Positions 1-5,776 of a DNA stretch of 5,962 nt are shown one piece after another. Numbering within the stretch: position 1 is the stretch's first letter; every line of letters starts with the position of its first letter. Below the pieces are notes generated by a model. The model saw nothing but the letters and a program-made list of their open reading frames with translations. It had not been told where the DNA came from and searched no databases. Origin of the DNA: Actinomycetota bacterium (lineage in GTDB: Bacteria; Actinomycetota; Actinomycetes; Acidothermales; Acidothermaceae); NCBI GenBank assembly GCA_003134755.1, contig PLCK01000055.1, positions 1-5,962 on the forward strand, written 5' to 3'. Made by a program: the position numbers and the translations under genes.

Positions 1-392
1 GGTGCGGCCTTCTTCGCGGGTGCCGCCTTCTTGACCGGCGCGGCCTTCTTGACCGGTACCACCTTCGCGGGCGCAGCCTTCGTGACCGGCGCCGCCTTCT
101 TCGCGGGCGCGGCCTTCTTGATCGGCGCCGCCTTCTTGACCGGCGCAGCCTTCTTCGCCGCGGACACCACCTTCTTCGCCGCCGACCCGACCTTCTTGGC
201 CGCGGGCACGACCCGCGCCGGCGCGGCCTTCTTGAGTGCCCCGACACGCTTCACGGCTGCGGTCCGGGTGGCAGGTGCGGCGGCCCGGCCACCGGCCTTG
301 ACTGGCGTGCGAGCCGCGATCTTGGGCACTGCGGACCCAGACCGGCCGGGGGACCGACGTCCGCGACCGGCATCAGCTCGTTGTACTGCCAT
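1..392 (-). CDS. Lys/Ala/Pro-rich N-terminus of a basic-tailed protein, probably TraR/DksA zinc-finger family (partial, runs off left edge)
   Basis: The minus strand is open from an ATG at 392-390 to the left edge, giving 130 residues with no stop. A GAGAGG ribosome binding site (405-400) lies 7 nt upstream of the ATG and supports this start. Residues 1-53 are Arg/Ala/Gly-rich and have no recognisable fold. From about residue 54 onward the chain is a degenerate six-residue repeat of the type KKAAPV, KKAAPI, KKAAPA, encoded by an 18-bp DNA repeat. Such tails are disordered and strongly positive, and usually bind DNA or RNA. Actinobacterial TraR/DksA-like proteins encoded near ileS and lspA often carry a tail like this before the C4 zinc finger, so that family is my best inference. 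The zinc finger would lie outside the window and is not seen. A HupB-type histone-like protein is unlikely, because its tail follows an HU domain and none is present here. The reading frame is secure; the family is not. Confidence 0.8.
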   Translation of the reverse strand, partial: MAVQRADAGRGRRSPGRSGSAVPKIAARTPVKAGGRAAAPATRTAAVKRVGALKKAAPARVVPAAKKVGSAAKKVVSAAKKAAPVKKAAPIKKAAPAKKAAPVTKAAPAKVVPVKKAAPVKKAAPAKKAA

Positions 393-399
393 CTCAGGG

Positions 400-405
400 C
401 CTCTC
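400..405 (-). promoter_or_regulatory. Ribosome binding site of the basic-tailed protein
   Basis: On the minus strand this reads GAGAGG, 7 nt before the ATG at 392, and it fixes the start of the Lys/Ala-rich gene. A small hairpin (GATCG, TTCG loop on the plus strand, CGATC; 406-419) abuts it on the upstream side. Confidence 0.65.
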
Positions 406-514
406 GATCGTTCGCGATCATGATCGCCGACCAGGTCAAGCGAGGATAGGTGCCGATTCGACGCTCGGCAAACAGGCGCGCCGTCCGTTTCGCGAGGTCG
501 GAACCCGAATCGGC

Positions 515-799
515 CTATTCGTACGACCCCGAGGTCGATCCGAGCAGAGCCATAACCCGTTCGGTGACCCGCCCATTCCGGTCCACTATCCCGACGACCT
601 TGTCGCGCGAGGCCACGCCCGACCGCAGTACCACGTCATGGTGCGGTACACCGAGCGCCCGAGCCAGCGCGCGCAAGGCGGCTTCGGTCGCCCTGCCGTC
701 GACTGCCGCCTCGGTCACCCGGACGACGAGCGCCTCCCCACGACGTCCGCCCACCGCCGTCCGGGAGGAATTCGGGTTGACCCGGATCGAGACGGTCAC
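515..799 (-). CDS. DUF167 (YggU-like) family protein
   Basis: This is a 94-residue protein if translation starts at the GTG at 799-797, close to the usual size of the family. It shows the DUF167 pattern: an opening strand with RVNPNSSRTAVGG (residues 6-18), then AAVDGRATEAALRALARALGV (about 31-51, matching the family's P-x-V-D-G-K-A-N-E-A-L segment), then LRSGVASRDKVVGI (58-71). The molecular function of DUF167 proteins is not established; they are small cytosolic alpha/beta proteins often encoded near cell-division genes or ileS. A GTG at 832-830 would give a 105-residue version. Neither start has a convincing Shine-Dalgarno sequence. The gene points away from the HAD gene and toward the basic-tailed gene 122 bp downstream, with which it may be co-transcribed. 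The family call is firm and the start is uncertain. Confidence 0.85.
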   Translation of the reverse strand: MTVSIRVNPNSSRTAVGGRRGEALVVRVTEAAVDGRATEAALRALARALGVPHHDVVLRSGVASRDKVVGIVDRNGRVTERVMALLGSTSGSYE

Positions 800-856
800 T
801 ACCGGCGGCGGAGGGCTGGCGGCTCGAACCACGGTCGCCAGCCTAGGGTTCAAGCC

Positions 857-1498
857 ATGACCGAGACGGACAGCGGCCGCCCGATCACGACAACCGTCAT
901 CTTCGATCTTGGCGCGGTGCTGATCGACTGGAACCCGCGCCACCTGTACCGGTCGCTCTTCGAGGACGAGGCTGCCATGGAGGATTTCCTCGCGACCGTG
1001 TGCACGCCCGAGTGGAACGCGCAGCAGGACGCCGGCCGCAGCCTGGCTGAGGCCACCGCGACGCTGGTGGCAGCGCACCCCGAGCACGCCGAGCTGATCG
1101 AGGCGTTCTATGGCCGCTGGGACGAGATGCTCGGCGAGCCGATCGAGGGCACGGTGCAGATCGCGCGCGAACTCAGAGCCAATGGGTTACGGCTGCTTGC
1201 GCTCACGAACTGGTCTGCCGAGACCTTTCCGCGAGCCAGGCATCGACTCACGTTCCTCGACTTCTTCGACGGCGTCCTCGTGTCGGGGACCGTCGGGCTG
1301 ATGAAGCCCGATCCCGCGATCTACCGGCTGCTCGTCGAGCGGCACGTGGTCGATCCCGGGCAAGCGGTCTTCGTCGACGATGCGATCAAGAACGTCGAGG
1401 CAGCCGCCGCGTTCGGTTTCGACGCGATCCACTTCCGCTCCCCCGAGCAGCTTCGTGACGATCTGATGGGGCGCGGCCTGCTCGCTCCCGTAGACTGA
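857..1498 (+). CDS. HAD-superfamily hydrolase (phosphatase/haloacid dehalogenase-like, subfamily IA)
   Basis: This 213-residue cytosolic enzyme has all four HAD motifs in order. Motif I is VIFDLGAVLIDWNP with nucleophile Asp17. Motif II is LALTNWS with Thr117. Motif III is GLMKPDPAIY with Lys150. Motif IV is VFVDDAIKNVEAA with Asp174 and Asp175. Residues about 20-95 form the helical cap inserted after motif I, typical of the IA group. The position two after the nucleophile is Gly rather than Asp, as in the YihX-like and dehalogenase-like branches (FDLGxV), so a small phosphate-ester substrate is likely but cannot be named. The ATG at 857 fits the start of motif I; only a weak AGGG precedes it at 845-848. 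The gene starts 24-57 bp from the divergent DUF167 gene. Its last codons overlap the probable promoter of the ileS leader. Leu111 is encoded by the rare codon TTA (1187-1189). Confidence 0.9.
   Translation: MTETDSGRPITTTVIFDLGAVLIDWNPRHLYRSLFEDEAAMEDFLATVCTPEWNAQQDAGRSLAEATATLVAAHPEHAELIEAFYGRWDEMLGEPIEGTVQIARELRANGLRLLALTNWSAETFPRARHRLTFLDFFDGVLVSGTVGLMKPDPAIYRLLVERHVVDPGQAVFVDDAIKNVEAAAAFGFDAIHFRSPEQLRDDLMGRGLLAPVD
1491..1496 (+). promoter_or_regulatory. Putative -10 element of the ileS T-box transcript
   Basis: TAGACT fits the actinobacterial -10 pattern TAnnnT and lies inside the last codons and stop of the HAD gene. Initiation 7 nt downstream, near 1503, would place the 5' end at the base of T-box Stem I (1504-1513 strand), which supports the assignment. 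No good -35 (TTGACN-like) is visible at the expected distance, so this is inferred from the -10 and the RNA geometry. Confidence 0.4.
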
Positions 1499-1503
1499 CC
1501 GAC

Positions 1504-1780
1504 CGCGAGAGGCGTCGAAGGGGACGAGTAGTCGCGCACGCTGGCCGAAGCGACCCGGGGACGGTGTGAGCCCGGGGCCGAGCGCGCGGTGAAGATCACC
1601 CCCTGAGCCTCGCGCGCGCAAGCTCGAGCACGGAGAAGAGTGGGATCGGCGTCGCGACCCCGACGTCCGGTCCAAGGAGGGTGGTACCGCGGGGCCGCGG
1701 TCGGCAACAGCGCCGGCCAGGTCTCGTCCCTCCGGCGGACGACAGCACCCGGGCACGGGTGCGCCGACGACGGAGGTCTG
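1504..1780 (+). promoter_or_regulatory. T-box riboswitch (tRNA-Ile sensing, translational type) in the ileS leader
   Basis: The leader senses uncharged tRNA-Ile and controls ileS in cis. Stem I base: GAGGC (1509-1513) pairs with GCCTC (1607-1611), then a GA-type internal loop, then GGGG (1520-1523) with CCCC (1600-1603). The specifier loop holds AGTA (1527-1530) opposite the Ile codon ATC (1595-1597), which is followed by a purine. Upper stem: CGCT (1539-1542) with AGCG (1581-1584) and GGCC (1543-1546) with GGCC (1576-1579). The apical hairpin CCGGG/CCCGG (1555-1559/1571-1575) encloses GGTGTGAG. Stem III: GGATCGG/CCGGTCC (1643-1649/1667-1673) extended by CGTCG/CGACG. The T-box core AAGGAGGGTGGTACCGCGG (1674-1692) forms the antisequestrator through GGAGGG/CCCTCC (1676-1681/1728-1733), leaving TGGT free for the tRNA ACCA end (discriminator A). 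The alternative fold pairs CCTCCG (1729-1734) with CGGAGG (1771-1776), hiding the ileS ribosome binding site. There is no U-run terminator, so control is most likely at translation. Confidence 0.93.
1772..1776 (+). promoter_or_regulatory. ileS ribosome binding site, sequestered by the T-box
   Basis: GGAGG lies 4 nt before the ileS ATG at 1781. It is one arm of the sequestrator: CCTCC at 1729-1733 pairs with it, and the hairpin GCACCC/GGGTGC (1745-1750/1757-1762) lies between the two arms. The same CCTCC is needed for the T-box antisequestrator, so the two folds exclude each other. Confidence 0.85.
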
Positions 1781-4700
1781 ATGCTTACCCCACTGCCCAA
1801 CCAGGTCGACCTGCCCGCGCTCGAGCACGAGGTGTTGCGCCGATGGCGGGAGTCGAATGTCTTCGAGCGCTCGCTGACCGCGACTCGGGGCCGTCCGCAA
1901 TGGACCTTCTACGAAGGTCCGCCGACAGCCAACGGCATGCCTGGCACCCACCACGTCGAGGCGCGGGTCTTCAAGGACCTCTTCCCGCGGTTCAAGACCA
2001 TGAAGGGCTACCACGTCCCGCGCAAGGCCGGCTGGGACTGCCACGGTCTGCCCGTCGAGCTCGCCGTCGAGCGAGAGCTCGGCTTCAACGGGAAGAAGGA
2101 TATCGAGGCATACGGGATCGCCGAGTTCAACGCCCGGTGCCGGACGTCGGTCGAGCGCCACGTCGACTCGTTCGAACGGCTCACCGAGCGCATGGGCTAC
2201 TGGGTCGACCTGTCCCAGGCCTACCGGACGATGGACACCGGCTACATCGAGAGCGTGTGGTGGTCGCTGAAGATCATCTTCGACAAGGGCCTGCTCGTTC
2301 AGGACTACCGAGTCACGCCCTACTGCCCGCGCTGTGGCACGGCCCTGTCCGACCACGAGGTGGCACAGGGCTATCTCAACGTCACCGACCCGAGCGTCTA
2401 CGTGCGCTTCCCCGTCACCTCGGGTCCGTTCGCCGGCCAGGTCGATCTGCTGGTGTGGACGACGACGCCGTGGACCCTCGTGAGCAACACCGCGGTCGCC
2501 GTTCATCCCGACGTCCACTACGACGTAGTCAGCTTGTCTCCGACAGACGACGCGCCCGCCGAGCGACTGGTGATTGCGCGGCCGCTGGTTGCGAACGTGG
2601 TCGGCGGCCGGCCGCACGAGGTGCTCAGCAGCTTCACCGGCCGCGAGATGGAGCATTGGTACTACCAGCGACCGTTCGATCTCGTCGACTTCGACGGTGA
2701 GCGTGCGCATTACGTCGTCCTGGCCGATTACGTCACGACCGAAGACGGCACCGGGCTCGTGCACCAGGCGCCGGCGTTCGGCGCTGACGACCTCGCGGTC
2801 AGCCGGGCGTACGGGTTGCCCGTCGTGAATCCGGTCCGGCCCGATGGCACGTTCGACGAACATCTCCCGCTGGTCGGTGGGGTGTTTTTCAAGGCGGCCG
2901 ACAAGGCATTGGTCACCGATCTGCGCGAACGCGGGCTGCTGTTCCGGTTCGAGCCCTACGAGCACAGCTACCCACACTGCTGGCGCTGCGACACCGCGCT
3001 GCTCTACTACGCGCTGCCGAGCTGGTACATCCGCACTACGCAGATCAAGGACGAGCTGCTTCGAGAGAACGAGACGACGAGCTGGTACCCCGAGACGATC
3101 AAGCACGGCCGCTACGGCGACTGGCTGCGCAACAACATCGACTGGGCGCTGTCGCGCAACCGCTACTGGGGCACGCCGCTGCCGTTGTGGCGCTGCAAGA
3201 ACGGCCATCTGACATGCGTCGGGTCGCGTGCCGAGCTCGCCGAGCTGGCCGGTCGCGACCTGTCCGATCTCGATCCACACCGGCCGTACGTCGACGAGGT
3301 GATCTTCGACTGCGTCGAGTGCGGCGAGACGAAGACGCGGGTGCCTGAGGTCATCGACGGCTGGTACGACTCGGGTTCGATGCCGTTCGCTCAATTCGGA
3401 TACCCGTATGACGGTGTCGAGGAGTTCGAGCGGAGTTACCCGGCCGACTTCATAGCCGAAGGGCTCGACCAGACCCGCGGCTGGTTCTACACGCTGATGG
3501 CGGTCGGCACCCTGGTTTTCGACAAGTCGAGCTACCGCAACGTGCTGTGTCTCGGCATCATCCTGGCGGCCGACGGCCGGCGGATGAGCAAGCACCTCGG
3601 CAACATCCTCGAACCGATGCCGCTGATGGACAAGCACGGCGCGGACGCGCTGCGTTGGTACATGCTCTGCGGCGGCTCGCCGTGGGCGGCTCGCCGGGTC
3701 GGCGACGACGTGCTCGAGGAGGTAGTCAGGAAGGTCCTGCTCACCTATTGGAACACCGCCTCGTTCCTTGTCCTGTACGCGAACGCCAGCGACTGGACGC
3801 CGGGGGCAACCGCGGTCCCCGAGTTGGCCGACCGGCCCCTGCTCGACCGGTGGGCAATCTCCGAGCTGCACGCGACCGTCGTGGAGGTCGATGCAGCGTT
3901 GGAGAACTTCGACTCCGCCCGCGCCGGACGGCGCCTCGCGCAGTTCATCGACGACCTGTCGAACTGGTACGTCCGGCGGTCGCGCCGGCGCTTCTGGGAC
4001 GGCGACGTGTCGGCGTTGGCGACATTGCACGAGTGCCTGGAGGTGCTGACCAGGCTGATGGCACCGTTCACGCCGTTCATCACCGAGAAGGTCCACCAGC
4101 ATCTGGTCAGCGAGGTGTGGCAGGACCTGCCTGACTCGGTTCACCTGCGCGACTGGCCCGCGGTCGACGGCAGCCTGATCGACGTCCAGCTGGGATCGCA
4201 GGTGACTCTGGTGCGCCGGCTGGTTGAGCTTGGCAGGTCCGCGCGGGCGGAATCGAAGGTGCGCACCCGGCAGCCGCTGGCGCGTGCGCTGGTGCACGCG
4301 CCGGGCTGGCGCGAGCTGCCGCGCGAACTGCAGGACCAGGTCATCGACGAGCTGAACGTGCGCGAGGTCGTCTCCGACGATGGGACCGGCGACCTGCTCG
4401 TCGTCCAGACCGTCGTGAAGCCCAACTTCCGCACGCTCGGCAAGCGCTTCGGCAACCGGACACAGTCGGTTGCCGCGAGCATTGCGGCCGCCGACCCGAC
4501 CGCCATGGCCGCCGCGCTGGCCGCGACGGGTGCTGCAACAGTCGGCCTCGACGGCGAGCAGCTCACACTGTCGGCGGACGAGCTGATCGTCACGGAGACT
4601 CCGAGCCTCGGTTGGGCGGTGGCCAGTGACGCCGGGCTCTCGGTGGCCCTCGATCTCGAGCTCACCCACGAGCTGCGCAGCGCCGGCATCGCCCGCGAGG

Positions 4701-4939
4701 TGATCCGGTTCGCCCAGGAGACCCGCAAGACGAGCGGTCTCGAGATCAGCGACCGAATCGAGGTCTGGTGGGAGGCCGACTCCGACCCGCTCGCGTCGGC
4801 GCTTCGCGAACACCGGACGGCGATCGCCGCGGAGATCCTCGCGGTCAGCACGACAGAGGGCCGCCCGAGCGCGGACATCGCTCCGCATCGGGAGGCGGAG
4901 CTCGGCCTGACGCTCTGGCTGCGGGTCGCCGGAGGCTGA
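1781..4939 (+). CDS. ileS: Isoleucyl-tRNA synthetase (type II, eukaryote-like)
   Basis: This complete 1052-residue class Ia synthetase charges tRNA-Ile with isoleucine in the cytosol and edits misactivated valine. The Rossmann core begins with the HIGH equivalent PTANGMPGTHHVEARVF (GTHH at 55-58). A zinc-ribbon pair CPRC (182-185) and CWRC (400-403) flanks the CP1 editing domain, which carries TTTPWTL (227-233) and GTGLVHQAPAFGADD (323-337). Further metal-type cysteines occur at 472/479 and 511/514. The second half of the catalytic core has WYDSGSMP (528-535), GLDQTRGWFYTL (561-572) and the KMSKS-type loop RMSKH (601-605). The helical anticodon-binding domain includes NWYVRRSRRRFW (728-739). 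The C-terminal about 200 residues are the less conserved type II extension. Length and the GTHH/MSKH variants fit actinobacterial enzymes. The ATG at 1781 is chosen because the T-box sequestrator ends in its ribosome binding site; longer upstream reading in the same frame runs through the riboswitch and is not real. No frameshift or missing key residue is seen. Confidence 0.97.
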   Translation: MLTPLPNQVDLPALEHEVLRRWRESNVFERSLTATRGRPQWTFYEGPPTANGMPGTHHVEARVFKDLFPRFKTMKGYHVPRKAGWDCHGLPVELAVERELGFNGKKDIEAYGIAEFNARCRTSVERHVDSFERLTERMGYWVDLSQAYRTMDTGYIESVWWSLKIIFDKGLLVQDYRVTPYCPRCGTALSDHEVAQGYLNVTDPSVYVRFPVTSGPFAGQVDLLVWTTTPWTLVSNTAVAVHPDVHYDVVSLSPTDDAPAERLVIARPLVANVVGGRPHEVLSSFTGREMEHWYYQRPFDLVDFDGERAHYVVLADYVTTEDGTGLVHQAPAFGADDLAVSRAYGLPVVNPVRPDGTFDEHLPLVGGVFFKAADKALVTDLRERGLLFRFEPYEHSYPHCWRCDTALLYYALPSWYIRTTQIKDELLRENETTSWYPETIKHGRYGDWLRNNIDWALSRNRYWGTPLPLWRCKNGHLTCVGSRAELAELAGRDLSDLDPHRPYVDEVIFDCVECGETKTRVPEVIDGWYDSGSMPFAQFGYPYDGVEEFERSYPADFIAEGLDQTRGWFYTLMAVGTLVFDKSSYRNVLCLGIILAADGRRMSKHLGNILEPMPLMDKHGADALRWYMLCGGSPWAARRVGDDVLEEVVRKVLLTYWNTASFLVLYANASDWTPGATAVPELADRPLLDRWAISELHATVVEVDAALENFDSARAGRRLAQFIDDLSNWYVRRSRRRFWDGDVSALATLHECLEVLTRLMAPFTPFITEKVHQHLVSEVWQDLPDSVHLRDWPAVDGSLIDVQLGSQVTLVRRLVELGRSARAESKVRTRQPLARALVHAPGWRELPRELQDQVIDELNVREVVSDDGTGDLLVVQTVVKPNFRTLGKRFGNRTQSVAASIAAADPTAMAAALAATGAATVGLDGEQLTLSADELIVTETPSLGWAVASDAGLSVALDLELTHELRSAGIAREVIRFAQETRKTSGLEISDRIEVWWEADSDPLASALREHRTAIAAEILAVSTTEGRPSADIAPHREAELGLTLWLRVAGG

Positions 4940-5156
4940 CGCCTGGTGCCGGCGGCTGATCCACTTTGGGTACGAGCGCGGCAAACGGGTGATATCGGTG
5001 GCTACGGCAACTAGGCCGAGCGCGGGAGCGGGCAAACACCCGAATGGCGTAGTCAAGGTGAGGGGGTCCGCGAGCCGATCCACACATTGCGGGCGTGGCT
5101 GGTCGAACTACTCGGACCGGTCCCCACGGCCGTTTGACCGTTTAGTGGAGGCGACA
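4940..5156 (+). other. Intergenic/leader region with repeats and palindromes, possibly structured RNA or operator
   Basis: No convincing gene is present in these 217 bp; the frame is open upstream of 5157 but its codons look non-coding. Two 7-bp direct repeats occur: GGCAAAC at 4980-4986 and 5031-5037, and GATCCAC at 4958-4964 and 5077-5083. CGGGTG (4986-4991) can pair with CACCCG (5037-5042), enclosing TCGG/CCGA (4995-4998/5016-5019), as a structured leader would. Near the downstream gene are the palindromes GGACCGGTCC (5114-5123) and ACGGCCGT (5126-5133), then CCGTTT twice (5130-5135, 5138-5143). A weak -35-like TTGCGG starts at 5087 but has no clear -10 partner. No strong ileS terminator is visible. 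Confidence 0.35.
5147..5151 (+). promoter_or_regulatory. Ribosome binding site that sets the GTG start at 5157
   Basis: GGAGG is followed by a 5-nt spacer and GTG at 5157-5159. The in-frame ATG at 5187 has no such sequence upstream, so the GTG start is preferred. Confidence 0.75.
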
Positions 5157-5627
5157 GTGGCTGCGGCACCTTACTTCGGTCAGCCGATGACAACCGCCGT
5201 GGCCTTACGTCCGGGCGCTGTCGCGGTACCGGCCCTGGCAAGCCAGGTTCGACCCGCACTTGTGCTGCCTGAGCGCGAGACCCGCGAGCTCATCGCTGCC
5301 GCGCGTACCTACGACGTCGGGCAGGGCGGCAACTTCGCTGCCGGGCCGGCGGGCGTGCAGATCTGGAGCGGATCCTTCGATGGTCCTGGTGGCAGTCGCG
5401 GACACGCACTGCACCTGGGTTCGGTCGACTGGAGCTACAACACCCCGGTGAAGCACTACGCCACGATCTACCGTGCGATGGTGACCGCCGACGGCGTCGC
5501 CTACGGCGAGACCACCGCCTCGATCCTCGCGAGGGTCCTGGCGCTGACAGGTCTGTCGCTCGACGGCACCCGCCTCACACTCGCGGCTCCCCCGGCACGC
5601 GACCCGTTCCGCCGCGCCATGCACTGA
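5157..5627 (+). CDS. Uncharacterised 156-aa protein
   Basis: I do not recognise this protein. The GTG start has an ideal ribosome binding site and codon use is typical of the window, so the frame is likely real. Residues 1-40 are Ala/Val/Pro-rich, with no charged signal-peptide start and no membrane helix. Residues 41-52 look helical (ETRELIAAARTY). A Gly-rich stretch (55-82, GQGGNF through GPGGS) is followed by the core HALHLGSVDWSYNTPVKHY (83-101), ATIYRAMVTADGVAYGET (102-119) and a hydrophobic helix ASILARVLALTGL (121-133). The pattern suggests a small alternating strand/helix cytosolic domain, with DWSY, HYATIYR and GETT as the parts most likely to be conserved. Leu17 is encoded by the rare TTA codon (5205-5207). 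It follows ileS by 217 bp on the same strand, with its own leader, so it is probably a separate transcription unit ended by the 21-bp inverted repeat downstream. No function is assigned. Confidence 0.75.
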   Translation: MAAAPYFGQPMTTAVALRPGAVAVPALASQVRPALVLPERETRELIAAARTYDVGQGGNFAAGPAGVQIWSGSFDGPGGSRGHALHLGSVDWSYNTPVKHYATIYRAMVTADGVAYGETTASILARVLALTGLSLDGTRLTLAAPPARDPFRRAMH

Positions 5628-5684
5628 AGTACCCCACAGCCGTCCGGAGCGACACGACCCCCCACGTGCCGCCACCGGGCAAGA

Positions 5685-5741
5685 GATGATCACGGGAAGT
5701 GCCGCACCTTCGAACTCGTGGCGGCACTTCCCGTGATCATC
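5685..5741. terminator. Perfect 21-bp inverted repeat, likely bidirectional terminator between convergent genes
   Basis: The arm at 5685-5705 (starting GATGATCACGGG, ending TGCCGC) is the exact reverse complement of 5721-5741, with a 15-nt loop (5706-5720). It lies 57 bp after the stop of the orphan gene and 35 bp after the stop of the minus-strand membrane protein gene, so it can form a strong hairpin in both transcripts. There is no U-tract, which is common for actinobacterial terminators. A second partner for the right arm exists: GTGCCGCCAC (5666-5675) complements GTGGCGGCAC (5718-5727). Confidence 0.7.
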
Positions 5742-5776
5742 GAACCAGGCCGACAAACTGAACCGGCCGAGCGCGC

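Noticed and set aside
31..423. Plus-strand open frame rich in Ala, Phe, Gly and Thr.
   Set aside because: It is the reverse reading of the minus-strand KKAAP repeats and has no ribosome binding site; the minus frame has both a start signal and a known type of repeat.
251..439. Minus-strand frame from ATG 439 (62 aa), overlapping the basic-tail gene start in another frame.
   Set aside because: No ribosome binding site and composition turns to random Pro/Gly/Arg; the overlapping frame from 392 is better supported.
453..513. 8-bp inverted repeat CCGATTCG/CGAATCGG just after the DUF167 stop.
   Set aside because: The arms are 45 nt apart with no U-tract; too weak to call a terminator or attenuator between DUF167 and the basic-tail gene.
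1640..1780. Upstream in-frame extension of ileS giving 1099 residues.
   Set aside because: These codons are the T-box Stem III, core and sequestrator; the ribosome binding site and family alignment start at 1781.
5029..5060. Possible c-di-GMP (GEMM-I) aptamer, from GGGCAAAC followed by CGAA and GG.
   Set aside because: The GACGCAAAG segment and the receptor helix are not recognisable; the match is a few common bases.
4971..5075. Possible c-di-AMP (ydaO-like) riboswitch, from GGGTGATATCGG at 4987-4998 and CCCGAAT at 5039-5045.
   Set aside because: The diagnostic 3' segment (CAGCTAACC-type) is missing, and the downstream gene is not a cell-wall hydrolase or transporter. The resemblance is too short to call without a covariance search against RF00379.
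1187..5083. A 1298-codon open frame on the minus strand antisense to ileS.
   Set aside because: It is the mirror of the GC-biased ileS codon pattern, has low-complexity Arg/Ala/Val/Gln-rich composition, and crosses the T-box and HAD gene. IleS is unmistakable on the other strand.
4989..5156. Longer version of the orphan protein starting at ATG 4989 (212 aa).
   Set aside because: No ribosome binding site there, the extra 56 residues look non-coding, and GGAGG with GTG at 5157 is far better.
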